This document shows positions 34,273 to 43,970 of a DNA stretch of 64,000 bases, piece after piece. Under the pieces are notes generated by a model. The model was not told where the DNA came from. It saw only the letters and a list, made by a program, of their open reading frames with translations, and made no database searches. The stretch's first letter is position 1; each line of letters opens with the position of its first letter. The stretch spans positions 310,001 through 374,000 of the forward strand of contig NZ_CP030082.1 in assembly GCF_006874645.1 (NCBI RefSeq). Reading direction: 5' to 3'. This DNA is from Bdellovibrio sp. ZAP7. GTDB lineage: Bacteria > Bdellovibrionota > Bdellovibrionia > Bdellovibrionales > Bdellovibrionaceae. A program made the position numbers and the translations under genes.

Positions 34273-37200
34273 TTAAAGCTGTACTTCTTTAGTGCGCTCT
34301 AGAGGTGTGAGCATCAAGTACAGTGCTGGGACAACGAATAACGTCAGCAAAGTCGAAACAATCGTTCCGCCGATAATCGCAAGACCCATTGGCAGGCGAG
34401 TCTCTGAGCCGATACCTGTTCCAATGATCAACGGAGCCGCCGCCGCAATCGTGGCAACAGACGTCATCAGAATCGGTCTTAAGCGCACGGGACAGGCTTC
34501 CAGGATCGCTGCGGCGATGCTTTCTTTGTTGTGCTTTCGAACTTGATTCGTGAATTCCACAAGTAAGATGGAGTTCTTTTTCGCAATACCCATTAGGACA
34601 ATCAATCCGATAAAGCTGAACAGATTCAACGACACATCAAAGGACCATAACGCCATCAAAGCTCCGCTCACACTGAATGGTAAAGCTACCAGCACGGCGA
34701 TAGGGTGGATGAACGAGTTAAACTGTACCGCCAGAATCAGATAGGCCACCAAGATGCCGATCGCTAAGGCCGAGTAAAGACTTTGGAAGGATTGTGCAAA
34801 TCCAGCAGAGGCTCCTTCGAGGGCATAGGAATATCCTGGAGGAAGGATTTCCTTAGCGATGGTGGCGGTGCGGGCCAGGACCGCCGCCTGAGATTGGCCG
34901 GGAGCTAGATTGCCGAATACCGAGATTGCTCTTTGGCGATTCACGCGGCTGATGCTTTGAATGGCGCCTTCTTCTTTGATGTTCACAAGTTGAGACATCG
35001 GAATCAAATTGCCAAAGTTGTTTCTGACATAAAGTCGTTTGAAATCACTTGGTTTCTGGATTTGGTTTTCGTTGATTTTGAAGCGCACATCATAGCGTCT
35101 GCCGTCAGCCGTATACCGACCCTGACGAAGTCCCCCAATGCCGGCTTGTAAAAGCTGGCCGACAGTTTCAATGGAAACTCCGCGATCAGCCATGGCTTTA
35201 CGATTTGGGGTTAGAATCAGTTCTGGAATCCCTGAGCGGAAATCTGAATCCAAATCCACGGCAAGATTTTCTTTCTCCAGGCGTTCCATCAATTCGACAG
35301 ATTTATCCTGCAGAATTTTAAGATCGGCGCCTCTTAAGTTGATTGCCAAGGGATTCTGACGACCCGATGAAAGATTTCGGGCAGAAACGTCACGCATGGA
35401 AATGCGCATGCCTTTAACAGATTTAAATTCTTTGCGCAGTTCATTCATGACCTGCACGTGATTCACTTTGCGATCTGCTCGCGGAATAAGTGTTACGGGG
35501 ATAAAGGCCTGATTCACGTTGCTGGAACCACCGCCGCCCCCGATCGAAGTGACGAAGCCCTGAACGTTCGGATTTTTGCGTAAGATCTCTTCCAGCATTT
35601 TCGTCATATCGCTGGTCGTCTGTAAGGACGTACCCGGAGCCGCCTGGGCGTTGATGACGATAAAGTTTTGGTCTTGTGCAGGAACGAACTCCTGACGAAC
35701 TTTTGTAATCAGGAACATTGATATGGCAAAGAAAATGAAGGAAACAATAACGACTGTGTATTTCCAGTTCAGCGTGATTTTTAAAACTCTTTGATAGGCG
35801 TGCGAGAAGTTTTCAAAAACCACATCCAAATAGTGTTCAAGTTTTGAAACTTTCGGTTCACTGCTTAGGAAAGCGGCGGCACGCATTGGAGTGATCGTGA
35901 CGGCCTCCAAAAGTGACAGTAATACTGCGGCACTCATCGTGATACCGAATTGGAAGAAGAACTTACCGATAATTCCATCCATGAATACAACAGGAAGGAA
36001 CACGGCTACGACCGCCAAAGTTGCCGCGATAGCAGCTGGCAATACTTCTTTAGATCCATCAGACGCGGCTTTCGCAGAGCCCTTACCCATGCGGTAATGA
36101 CGAATAATATTTTCTAATAGCATGATCGCATCGTCGACGACGATCGAAATTGAAAGCGTCAATGCAAGCAGAGTAAAAAGATTTAAAGTAAAGCCCGAGA
36201 AATAGAGAATCGTAAAGGTTCCTACAATGGAGGTGGGAATTGAGAACAAGATATTAATCGCAGCCGGTATACTTCCCAGGAACAAAAAGCAAATGACAAT
36301 GGTGATGAGGGCCGCAACCCAAAGTTTTTCTAAGGTCAAGTGCACTGTTGCTTCAGTCGAGCGGGTGTAATCGACATTCACACGGTAATTGTAACCTTTA
36401 GGAAAGCTGTCTTTGATTTCCGCAAGCTTCTTAAGAACGGCATCGGCAACCTGAACTTCGTTGGTGCCACGCTGTTTGCGAACTTGCATGGCGACAGCTT
36501 GGTGACCTTCAAAGCGGGCAAGACGACGAACATCAGAAAGACCATCTTCCACTCGCGCAACATCGCGGATAAAGATAGAACGATCTTGGATACGTTGGCC
36601 GCCGCGATTAAGGATTTGAATATCACCAACTTCCTTCACGTTGCTGGCTTCACCCAACCAGCGGACACGCAATTCGCGGTCTTTCTCGGTGAATTGACCT
36701 GCGGCACTTTCCAAGTGCTGACTTGCCAGCGCGGCCACAACATCATTCACGGTCAAATAGTTCGCTTCAAGCTTGGTGACATCCAGCCAGATGCGAAGAT
36801 TCCTTTCGCTGAATCCCCCGATGCTGACTTCGCCGATGCCGGGTAGGAAACGCAATTGATCCAGCAGGTAATTGTTCGTCCAATTCAGCATTTCTTTTAA
36901 GGATGCATCTCCGTAAACGGAGATGATCATGATTGGATCTTCTTCAGGATTTTGTTTTCTGACGACCGCAGGGTCCACCCCTTGGGGTAAACGCAATTGG
37001 CTTAAGGCTGTTTGCACTTCTTGCAGGACGACATCGACGTTGCGATTGATATCAAATTCCAAGGTGACAGTTCCAGCTCCCTGGCGAGCAGAGGAGCGCA
37101 TTTCTTTGATGCCTTCGATTGCTAACAGGCGTTCTTCGATGGGATCTACCAGTTCGGCTTCGACGACTTCAGGGGCGGCACCTTCGTAAGAGACAGAGAC

Positions 37201-37338
37201 ACTGACGATAGGAAAGTCGACGTCGGGCAGCTGACTGATCCCCATGCGGTTTCCGCAGATGGCACCAAAAACGATGAGTGCAAACATGATGACCCAGGCA
37301 AAAACAGGACGACGAATGGAAAGATCAATCAAGCCCAT
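34273..37338 (-). CDS. RND efflux transporter, inner-membrane subunit (AcrB/HAE1 family)
   Basis: A 1021-residue pump with 12 spans and two large periplasmic loops. N-terminus LSIRRPVFAWVIMFALIVFG and GISQLPDVDFPIV are typical; proton-relay acids occur in SIVVDDAIMLLEN near residue 400, and SFIGLIVLMGIAKKNSILLVEF in the second half. It exports drugs or lipophilic compounds. The membrane-fusion and outer-membrane partners usually encoded beside it are absent here, so they must lie elsewhere. Confidence 0.94.
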   Translation of the reverse strand: MGLIDLSIRRPVFAWVIMFALIVFGAICGNRMGISQLPDVDFPIVSVSVSYEGAAPEVVEAELVDPIEERLLAIEGIKEMRSSARQGAGTVTLEFDINRNVDVVLQEVQTALSQLRLPQGVDPAVVRKQNPEEDPIMIISVYGDASLKEMLNWTNNYLLDQLRFLPGIGEVSIGGFSERNLRIWLDVTKLEANYLTVNDVVAALASQHLESAAGQFTEKDRELRVRWLGEASNVKEVGDIQILNRGGQRIQDRSIFIRDVARVEDGLSDVRRLARFEGHQAVAMQVRKQRGTNEVQVADAVLKKLAEIKDSFPKGYNYRVNVDYTRSTEATVHLTLEKLWVAALITIVICFLFLGSIPAAINILFSIPTSIVGTFTILYFSGFTLNLFTLLALTLSISIVVDDAIMLLENIIRHYRMGKGSAKAASDGSKEVLPAAIAATLAVVAVFLPVVFMDGIIGKFFFQFGITMSAAVLLSLLEAVTITPMRAAAFLSSEPKVSKLEHYLDVVFENFSHAYQRVLKITLNWKYTVVIVSFIFFAISMFLITKVRQEFVPAQDQNFIVINAQAAPGTSLQTTSDMTKMLEEILRKNPNVQGFVTSIGGGGGSSNVNQAFIPVTLIPRADRKVNHVQVMNELRKEFKSVKGMRISMRDVSARNLSSGRQNPLAINLRGADLKILQDKSVELMERLEKENLAVDLDSDFRSGIPELILTPNRKAMADRGVSIETVGQLLQAGIGGLRQGRYTADGRRYDVRFKINENQIQKPSDFKRLYVRNNFGNLIPMSQLVNIKEEGAIQSISRVNRQRAISVFGNLAPGQSQAAVLARTATIAKEILPPGYSYALEGASAGFAQSFQSLYSALAIGILVAYLILAVQFNSFIHPIAVLVALPFSVSGALMALWSFDVSLNLFSFIGLIVLMGIAKKNSILLVEFTNQVRKHNKESIAAAILEACPVRLRPILMTSVATIAAAAPLIIGTGIGSETRLPMGLAIIGGTIVSTLLTLFVVPALYLMLTPLERTKEVQL

Positions 37339-37460
37339 GGAATCCTCCGTAAGGTCCTAGCTTCCCCAGGGATTCTCTATAGATCAATCACTTTTACCTT
37401 AAAAAAACTTAGGCAATCAAATTGCAACCATCATTCATAAGAGAAGAATGGGGACCTGAA

Positions 37461-38243
37461 ATGCAATTAAAGGAATTTTGGCTTTCAATTAGAATAGCAC
37501 TAATTGTCGCTGTCGTTTTGTTAGACAGCGGGCACGCCTTTTCTCAATCTTCCTCTTGGTCTTCACAAATGGAAACTGCTCTGCTTCAGGATCAGGGTTT
37601 TCAGTCGTGGAAATGGCTGGAGTCGGACTGTGACGATTGTCAGATCATGTTAGTACCAAACTCTGATGAGGTACAAACTATCCAAGTGCGCCGCTTTATT
37701 CAGGCGCTGGCTGTAAACAAAATCGAACTTCAGAAAATGTATAAGGTGAGCGGCGAAGAGTACACGTTGCTGGCGCAGATGTCGGTGGGTATCTTGGGTC
37801 GCGAAACCCGCTTTGGAGAAAGTGCGCGGTACAAAGTAAAAGAAGCGATGCCCTGGGCCGTGAGCTTAGCGAAAGTTATGCGCTCGGTGACGACTGGTAA
37901 AGGGGTTGATCCAAACAGTCGTGGGCTGACGCAGATTAAGTTCTTGCCAGGGGCGGTCGTCGAAAAATTTGGAATCACTTCTGAAAACTTGGATATCCCA
38001 GAGAATGCAGCGATTGCGACGATGGGATATTTGATTGAAGCCCTAAAGCAAATGAAAACCAGAATTAAAACTTACCACCTGGATCATATTACTCCAGATA
38101 AGTATGCTGACTATTTGCCTTATATCTATTTTGGAAGATCAAAATCTTTAATTGATAAAACAGCTGTTCCTGAACAAAACAGCTATGTGCAAGCTCTAAA
38201 AAAGTATATGTCGATGATCGATGTCTTTGAAAGGCAGCCTTAG
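37461..38243 (+). CDS. lytic transglycosylase-like secreted protein
   Basis: A 260-residue protein from ATG 37461 (GGGGA upstream; the TTG at 37422 is less likely). A signal peptide ends near HAFSQ. The mature part has the lysozyme-like pattern ILGRETRFGESARY, with a candidate catalytic Glu, and NSRGLTQIKF, equivalent to the S-x-G-x-x-Q motif of transglycosylases. It could cut host or prey peptidoglycan. The fold is inferred from two motifs only. Its end overlaps the convergent lipoprotein gene by 4 bp. Confidence 0.75.
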   Translation: MQLKEFWLSIRIALIVAVVLLDSGHAFSQSSSWSSQMETALLQDQGFQSWKWLESDCDDCQIMLVPNSDEVQTIQVRRFIQALAVNKIELQKMYKVSGEEYTLLAQMSVGILGRETRFGESARYKVKEAMPWAVSLAKVMRSVTTGKGVDPNSRGLTQIKFLPGAVVEKFGITSENLDIPENAAIATMGYLIEALKQMKTRIKTYHLDHITPDKYADYLPYIYFGRSKSLIDKTAVPEQNSYVQALKKYMSMIDVFERQP

Positions 38244-39328
38244 TTTGCGACGGTCATTCCGGTGATACATTTCGTGTAAAGGCTTGTACCTGCAAACGGA
38301 ACTGTGCCGACTCGGGTCAGTGTTTTAGAAGTTGCGTCGAAAGTGAAATGTTCAATTCCATTCGCCAAAGTTGTTGATCCATTGGCCACAAAAACTCCGC
38401 CACTAGTTGAGTCATAAGTCATCGCAGAGATTCCACGCAAAACAGAGGCATTTTCATAGGCCTTGGTTGCGCCAGTAATCGCACCTGTTGTTTCATTCAC
38501 ATCATAAGCATAAATATAGTCTTGAGCGGCCGTACTGCTGGAATAAGATACTAGCAAGTATCCTGCATTAGCTGTTGTTGTCGAGGGAATATAAACCATC
38601 GCTGTTGGGTACGTTGTCGTTGCAGGCGCAGCAACCGCTGTAGTGCAATCTGCGGCGGCAGACCAACCGTTCACATTATTTACGAAGACCACGCGATTGT
38701 TCGGTGTTGCGGCGGCATGGGCAAAGATATATTTTGAATTAGACACGGCCACTGCCGCTGTGATTAAGGAATTGTTGGTCGTGCCACAAGAACCACCAGT
38801 AGGTGCATTAATAAATGGATTGGCACCGACAGTTACACGTCCTTTGCTGGAACTGATTTTTTCTGCGGCAACACTTTTTGAAATTAGCAAACCACCATCT
38901 GGTGTGCGAAACATACTCCGAACTATGTGCGTCGCTGTATTCGTCAGAGTCGTACTGTCGTTAAAGTAAGTGGAGAATTGACTGCTCCCTTTCTTTTTCA
39001 CCAAATCAATACGACGAGCATTGCTAGTGGAGTTTTCTACCAAGACTAATAAGTTTGCATCATCTGAACTTAGAACAGCTTGCGGTCTGTCCGTGGAATT
39101 CACAGTGTTATAGTCCATGATGATTTCATCAACCACACCCGTGGATAAATTCAATTTGCTAACAGTGCGTGAAGGTGTTTCTGCTGTAAGACCATTTCCC
39201 ACGTAACAGGTGCCCGAGGTGATATATAAGTGAGTTCCTGAACTTGCGGAGTCTTCAACCTTCGGTTCGCAGGCACTTAGACCAACAGACAGGATCACCA
39301 TTGAGGAAATAGGAAATAGATTCTTCAT
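38240..39328 (-). CDS. lipoprotein, probable beta-propeller
   Basis: A 362-residue lipoprotein with lipobox VGLSAC (Cys20). The mature part is rich in Thr, Ser, Ala and Val and has repeated strands of propeller type (HLYITSGTCYVG, DANLLVLVENS, DGGLLISKSVA, SKYIFAHAAAT, GGVFVANGST). Cysteines near both ends might link the ring. No family is recognised; surface or envelope location is expected. Confidence 0.8.
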   Translation of the reverse strand: MKNLFPISSMVILSVGLSACEPKVEDSASSGTHLYITSGTCYVGNGLTAETPSRTVSKLNLSTGVVDEIIMDYNTVNSTDRPQAVLSSDDANLLVLVENSTSNARRIDLVKKKGSSQFSTYFNDSTTLTNTATHIVRSMFRTPDGGLLISKSVAAEKISSSKGRVTVGANPFINAPTGGSCGTTNNSLITAAVAVSNSKYIFAHAAATPNNRVVFVNNVNGWSAAADCTTAVAAPATTTYPTAMVYIPSTTTANAGYLLVSYSSSTAAQDYIYAYDVNETTGAITGATKAYENASVLRGISAMTYDSTSGGVFVANGSTTLANGIEHFTFDATSKTLTRVGTVPFAGTSLYTKCITGMTVAN

Positions 39329-39411
39329 GAAATCTCCTTAAACGCGCTTCACTTTGAGATCGGCGAGTTGTTAAGAAATCTTTAATTAAGAATCTTAAAT
39401 ATATTGGATTT

Positions 39412-40272
39412 TTAACCAGCGACCTTTTTATTGGCAACTTGTGCTTTAAGATAAGACCTAAGTAGGGTGTCGAGTTTTGCAGTCATATCCTCATCTTGTT
39501 CGATGAACATAAGTCGACGAGGATCTGTCATGTCGCCAACGATTTTCGCTCTGAAAAGCAGACGACCACGAGCTGTGTCTTTTTCATAAGGATTCACGAT
39601 GATCAAATCAAACGGGACATTTAGAAACTCCCGAGGGATTTCTTTTTCCAACTGCGTACCGCTGATCGAGATGTCTCGAGAGAATGTACGGAAGGATTTG
39701 GTTTTTGAAACCAGGATGATTTCAATTTTGAAATCATGGCGTGTGTCTTTACGACGATCTGAATCTTCATTACGAGAATCAGTTTCTTCGTAAATCTTCA
39801 CTTTCTCAGGAATACCTACTTTATTGATTTTGGAAATATCCAGATCATCCCCGTTGAAATCGTGGTGATAGTAACCATAGTCCACGGGATTGGACTTCTT
39901 CATCGGTTTACCATCGCGGACCTTGGTAAATAGTCCTGACATGGTAATCATCGTTCCCGAATTAGTTTTTTCTGTTTCCTCTGCGGCGATAACCTGAGTG
40001 CTATCTTCACTGGAAGAATAGTGCTTTTCAGTTTGCTCGCTTTGACTTGCAGGTTGCGGAGGTTTGGTCATGACGAAATAGTTCTGACCTGACTTCAGAA
40101 AGTCCTTTACGCAAGTCCAATCAGGCCACCCTGGTGTCCAGATGAAGTATTTTAGATGGTCGTTCTTTTTCAACGACAACAAAAATACCTGTGCCTGAAC
40201 CACAGACATTGGCTTGGATTGCTCTTTCTTTTCGGCTTCATAGAAAAGCCAAATTTTCCCCTGAGTCTTCAT
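39412..40272 (-). CDS. PilZ-domain protein with GYF-like N-terminal domain
   Basis: A 286-residue protein. Residues about 5-68 resemble a GYF_2-type domain (KIWLFYE, MSVVQAQVFL, WTPGWPDWTCV), followed by a low-complexity linker. A PilZ domain covers about 170-265, with R174-x3-R178 and D200-I-S202-I-S-G205 as the c-di-GMP binding residues. It probably reads c-di-GMP and passes the signal by protein contact. The upstream region holds a palindrome (40366-40381) and several CTCAC repeats. Confidence 0.87.
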   Translation of the reverse strand: MKTQGKIWLFYEAEKKEQSKPMSVVQAQVFLLSLKKNDHLKYFIWTPGWPDWTCVKDFLKSGQNYFVMTKPPQPASQSEQTEKHYSSSEDSTQVIAAEETEKTNSGTMITMSGLFTKVRDGKPMKKSNPVDYGYYHHDFNGDDLDISKINKVGIPEKVKIYEETDSRNEDSDRRKDTRHDFKIEIILVSKTKSFRTFSRDISISGTQLEKEIPREFLNVPFDLIIVNPYEKDTARGRLLFRAKIVGDMTDPRRLMFIEQDEDMTAKLDTLLRSYLKAQVANKKVAG

Positions 40273-40365
40273 TACTAAAGTTATCGGTTATTGGGGAACA
40301 CACTTAAGTAACCTGGACTCACTTTAGTGAACTCACTGCTCACTCCAAATCCACGAATTTTCGTC

Positions 40366-40381
40366 GTCTCAGAGTGAGATC
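40366..40381. promoter_or_regulatory. palindromic site, variant GTCTCA-GAG-TGAGAT
   Basis: A 16-base site 94 bases upstream of the PilZ start. The same TCTCA-GAN-TGAGA core occurs at 53848 and 61267. Further CTCAC/GTGAG half sites lie between this site and the gene (about 40316-40345). It looks like a regulator-binding site; the regulator is unknown. Confidence 0.5.
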
Positions 40382-40397
40382 ACAAGTCGCACAAATA

Positions 40398-41051
40398 TCA
40401 GATTATTTGTTTCAAAATGTAGGATAAATCCGAATAATTTTTTAGAAATGCTTTCGGTTCGTACTTCATAAGTATGTCGGGAGCGGTGTAGCCAAACTCG
40501 ATGGCTAGAGATTTTACTCCGGCGCGCTGAGCGGAAACCATATCTGGTATGCCGTCGCCGATCATCACAGTGTTGTGCGGTTGATGGCCTGCAAGTTTCA
40601 TCATTGTATTTAGCGGCAAAGGACTGGGTTTTCGCTCTGCCAAAGTATCTGCACCAAAGACATTCACCCACGGAAAACGATGTAAACCAAGATGCTGGAT
40701 GATCAGCTTTGCCGGGATTTCGTTTTTGTTGGTGATAATTGCGATCGGGCCCGCATAGCTGCCCAGAAAGTTTTCTACTTCGGGATAGATCTGTGTTTTA
40801 TTCAGCATTTCTTCTTCATAGATTTTTAAAAATTCGGCTTCGAGGTTGATGATCTGTGCCGGAGACAAATTATCATTAATGAAAAGATCAGCGAGAAGTT
40901 TTTTAAGGCCTTCCCCGATATGCGCAATCACTTCTTTATCACTTAGCGTCTGTTTACCATGATTTTTTAAAGTGCGGTTAACCGCGACGATGATGTCGGG
41001 AGCGGAGTCAATCAATGTGCCATCAAGATCAAAAACTAAAAGAGGGTTCAT
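40398..41051 (-). CDS. HAD-family phosphatase, phosphoglycolate phosphatase-like
   Basis: A 217-residue HAD hydrolase: motif I DLDGTLIDS, motif II in AIITNKNE, Lys in ERKPSPLP and motif IV MIGDGIPDM. It matches Gph in length and cap type. The substrate is probably 2-phosphoglycolate or another small phosphate ester. It follows the OmpA-like gene by 25 bp on the same strand. Confidence 0.88.
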   Translation of the reverse strand: MNPLLVFDLDGTLIDSAPDIIVAVNRTLKNHGKQTLSDKEVIAHIGEGLKKLLADLFINDNLSPAQIINLEAEFLKIYEEEMLNKTQIYPEVENFLGSYAGPIAIITNKNEIPAKLIIQHLGLHRFPWVNVFGADTLAERKPSPLPLNTMMKLAGHQPHNTVMIGDGIPDMVSAQRAGVKSLAIEFGYTAPDILMKYEPKAFLKNYSDLSYILKQII

Positions 41052-41076
41052 GCACCTTATTTAGCCTGTATTTAAG

Positions 41077-41622
41077 TTATCGCACAATCTCAAAGTCAAC
41101 GCGGCGGTCAGCGGCAGCTTTGATTTTAGTTCCGGGAATGATTGTATTAGTTGCTCCCACGCCGATCGCTTCCACTTTGTTTGCTGGAACTCCCTTGGAG
41201 ATCAGATATCTTCGTACATTTTCTGCTCTTCGTTGCGACAGTTGCATGTTACGAGAGTCGTCCCCCGTCGCATCGGTAACACCGGTCAGGCGAATGACGT
41301 TAAAAGAATTAAGGGAGCCGTTTATTTCCGTAGCGATGTGATCTAAGGCATTTTTACTCGCGGGTGTGAGTTCGGCGCTGGCATAGTCAAAACGAATATT
41401 TTTTGAAAGCGCTTCATATCGGACACTTTGCCTGAGGTCGTTGCCAGCATTACTGAGTGCCGATTCGGGTGCTTGTTGCGGACTTGCTTTCACGGGACGT
41501 AGAAGATACTCATCGTCGCGTTTTGATTTGGAGGAGCAGGAGGCGGTCGCTCCGGCTAAGGCTAAACTGATCAAAAACTGAATCGCCAATTGGGCTCTTT
41601 GTTGAGCGACGCCAGAAATCAT
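41077..41622 (-). CDS. OmpA-family peptidoglycan-binding lipoprotein
   Basis: A 181-residue protein from ATG 41622, set by GGAGG five bases upstream. Signal peptide with lipobox ATASC. The C-terminal OmpA domain (about 80-181) shows FDYASAELTPAS, LTGVTDATGDDSRNMQLSQRRAENVRRYL and AADRRVDFEIV, which binds diaminopimelate in the wall. It ties the outer membrane to peptidoglycan, like Pal. A signal peptide plus long linker with proline and glutamine precedes the domain. Confidence 0.9.
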   Translation of the reverse strand: MISGVAQQRAQLAIQFLISLALAGATASCSSKSKRDDEYLLRPVKASPQQAPESALSNAGNDLRQSVRYEALSKNIRFDYASAELTPASKNALDHIATEINGSLNSFNVIRLTGVTDATGDDSRNMQLSQRRAENVRRYLISKGVPANKVEAIGVGATNTIIPGTKIKAAADRRVDFEIVR

Positions 41623-41735
41623 ATGATCCTCCATGATCAAGTGAGTACTGTCTATTTTCAGGCTAAGCTACAGGATAAGTCAGAGCAAATTAACTTCCTG
41701 TTAACTTCTGGACGAAGTCGTGAGAATATTTCCCC

Positions 41736-42395
41736 ATGCGTGAATCAGTGCTTTCAAACAAAGAAGAATATCTGGGTGCTCTTTTTAATAAAGAGAACGA
41801 GAATAAAAAACTTTCCCGCCAGGCAGCTGAAGAGCTGGGTCTAGCGAGAATTAGCATTTCCCCGGCGGAAGCACAGTTGGCTCACGTCTTGGTTAAAATG
41901 CATGGTTGCCGTAAGTTCGTAGAGATTGGAACATTGACGGGATTGTCGGCGCAGTATTTTCATGAAGCCTTGCCTGAGGGTGGAGAGTTATGGACTTTAG
42001 AGAAAGACCCGGAGCATGCACGTCGTTCTGCGGAAGTGTTTTCTAAGATCGATCAGTCGAAAAAGAAAATTCATCTGGTGGTCGGGGATGCACGTGAAGA
42101 ATTAGTTAAATTGGAATCGCAAGGCCCATTTGACGGTGTATTTATCGATGGTAATAAGGCCGCTTATCTGGACTATCTGTTGTGGGCAGAAAAAAACTTA
42201 CGCAAAGGCGGTTTGGTTCTGGCCGATAATATATTTTTAAGTGGTGCTGTTTGGGGTGAAATCACGACTCAAAAATTTTCTGAGAAACAGATTCGTATCA
42301 TGCGTGAGTTCAATGAGCGTTTGGCGAATCCAGATCTTTACGAGGCGGCTATCGCCCCCACATTTGAAGGATTGTTTGTTGCAATAAAAAAGTAG
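41736..42395 (+). CDS. SAM-dependent O-methyltransferase (family 3)
   Basis: A 219-residue methyltransferase related to catechol/caffeoyl-CoA O-methyltransferases: SAM loop FVEIGTLTGLSAQYF, metal-site FIDGNKAAYLDYL and GGLVLADNIFLSGAV. Divalent metal-dependent methylation of a catechol-like hydroxyl is expected; the substrate is unknown. The solute-binding protein gene follows 22 bases later. Confidence 0.9.
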   Translation: MRESVLSNKEEYLGALFNKENENKKLSRQAAEELGLARISISPAEAQLAHVLVKMHGCRKFVEIGTLTGLSAQYFHEALPEGGELWTLEKDPEHARRSAEVFSKIDQSKKKIHLVVGDAREELVKLESQGPFDGVFIDGNKAAYLDYLLWAEKNLRKGGLVLADNIFLSGAVWGEITTQKFSEKQIRIMREFNERLANPDLYEAAIAPTFEGLFVAIKK

Positions 42396-42417
42396 AACCT
42401 TATTTCAAGGAGTGATT

Positions 42418-43152
42418 GTGAAGTTCTGGCTGGGAATTTTAATTTTTTTATTTTCCGTCGGAGCTTTGGCAAAGATCATCGTCAGTTCGGATCCCTATCC
42501 TCCAATAATTTATCCTAAAAAGGGTATGCCCACGGGTATAGTAACTGATATTTTGCCGCTTATTTTGGGCAAACCCGCTTCCGAGCTGACCTATCGCTTT
42601 TCTCCCTGGAAAAGAGTTTTATCGGATGCTGAAAAGGGTTCGGTCGATATCATCGGGCCCTTGCTGATCACTCCTGAAAGATCAGAATTCCTGGTGTTCA
42701 CCGAGCCACTGATTCGCGCCAACATTTCTTTGTGGGTTCGTCGTGACAATCCCAAAGTAAAGGAACTTATCAAGCGCAATCAACCGATCAAAGACTTCCG
42801 AGAGTTGGGCGATCTGACCTTTGGACAAATTCTGGGATATGCCTTCGGCGAAGATTTCGGCGCCTTTTTCAATAAACCCGAGGTGCGCAAGGTTGAAGTG
42901 GTAGATATGGGCCAGGGTGTTCAGATGCTGGCATCCAAACGCATTGATGTCTTTTTGGCCTATGACCCGGTGATTGAATACTATATTGGTGAACTAAAGC
43001 TCAATAAGGATGATTTTGTCGTCTTGGGTGAAGCGAACCACGAAGTTCTGTATGTGATGGGGATTTCGAAAAAATCTTCTCTGGTTAAGGAGCTTCCTGA
43101 AATCAATCGGCGAATTTCCGATCTAAAGCTTTTGCAGGGTTCCAGAAAATAA
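42418..43152 (+). CDS. periplasmic amino-acid-type solute-binding protein (SBP_bac_3)
   Basis: A 244-residue protein from GTG 42418; AAGGAG with 5-base spacing points to it, not to the GTG at 42412 inside the site. Signal peptide VKFWLGILIFLFSVGALAK. The mature part has YPPIIYPKKGMPTGIVTDILP, FSPWKRVLSDAEKGSVDIIG and FLVFTEPL, as in family 3 binders. No permease or ATPase is nearby, so it may work with distant genes or as a sensor-type binder. Confidence 0.87.
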   Translation: MKFWLGILIFLFSVGALAKIIVSSDPYPPIIYPKKGMPTGIVTDILPLILGKPASELTYRFSPWKRVLSDAEKGSVDIIGPLLITPERSEFLVFTEPLIRANISLWVRRDNPKVKELIKRNQPIKDFRELGDLTFGQILGYAFGEDFGAFFNKPEVRKVEVVDMGQGVQMLASKRIDVFLAYDPVIEYYIGELKLNKDDFVVLGEANHEVLYVMGISKKSSLVKELPEINRRISDLKLLQGSRK

Positions 43153-43154
43153 TC

Positions 43155-43949
43155 CTAACCTTTATAGGCTTCGATTTTCATTTCAATGGAATAGTCTTTA
43201 GAAGCTTCTTTTAGTGGGGCCAGCATCCAGTTCCACTCGCGCAGTTTTTTGTAATTTGCAAAGTTCACATCATAATGGCCGGTGTACATAAGTTCGCCCT
43301 GTTTATCGCGATAGATGACTTCCCTGTCCGAGTAAATTAGTTTTGCTCCGGTGCAACCCTTAAGGTTTTTCAAGTGAGTTTCTGCGAATTGCGTGCAGAT
43401 GGAGTCTTTTTCTGAAAGCTCCAGAGTGCGTTTGATTTTCTTTTCGACAGCATCAAGGGGAAGCAAAGCTAATTGCGACATCAGATTTGCCGAGACAATC
43501 AAATCAGCCTCAAAGTGAAAGATTTGTTCTCCGGCTAATTTCTTAGCTAGGGATTCAAGGTCTTCGAGGGTGTTCAGGGATTGAAGCTGATCCAAGGCTT
43601 GGGTCAGGTCCATCGTGATAAGTTTTAAACGAGAATATCTTTTTGACTGCAAGTGATGTTTAAGTGGATGAATGACATCAACCAAAGTCACTTGTTCAAA
43701 AGTGTCCATCAAAAGATGCAAGGGAATTTCGTGCAGGTGAGCACTTCCCAGAACCACGACGCTTTTTCTTTGCGGCAGTGATTGTGCGGTTTCCAGGAAA
43801 ACTTCCTGGCAGTTCTTCAGGTGAGGAATCCAGTTCTTTTTCTGACGATGATAACGATGGCGAAGCGAGATGGAAGAATAAAGAAATCCATACTTGCGGG
43901 CCAAGGGTGTCGTCGGAGTTAAAAGAAATTCGAAAGATTCCAAAAGCAT
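43155..43949 (-). CDS. methyltransferase-like protein, last gene of the mutagenesis cassette
   Basis: A 264-residue protein with a Rossmann-like first strand and loop (SVVVLGSAHLHEIPLHLL), a second-strand acid (VTLVDVIHP) and ADLIVSANLMSQL at the fourth strand. This resembles a class I SAM-dependent methyltransferase with a degenerate glycine loop. It starts 21 bases after dnaE2 on the same strand without a terminator, so it is probably in the LexA-controlled transcript. A role in DNA repair is not shown. The ATG has no strong ribosome site. Confidence 0.78.
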   Translation of the reverse strand: MLLESFEFLLTPTTPLARKYGFLYSSISLRHRYHRQKKNWIPHLKNCQEVFLETAQSLPQRKSVVVLGSAHLHEIPLHLLMDTFEQVTLVDVIHPLKHHLQSKRYSRLKLITMDLTQALDQLQSLNTLEDLESLAKKLAGEQIFHFEADLIVSANLMSQLALLPLDAVEKKIKRTLELSEKDSICTQFAETHLKNLKGCTGAKLIYSDREVIYRDKQGELMYTGHYDVNFANYKKLREWNWMLAPLKEASKDYSIEMKIEAYKG

Positions 43950-43970
43950 GGAATCAACCTACCTGAAATA

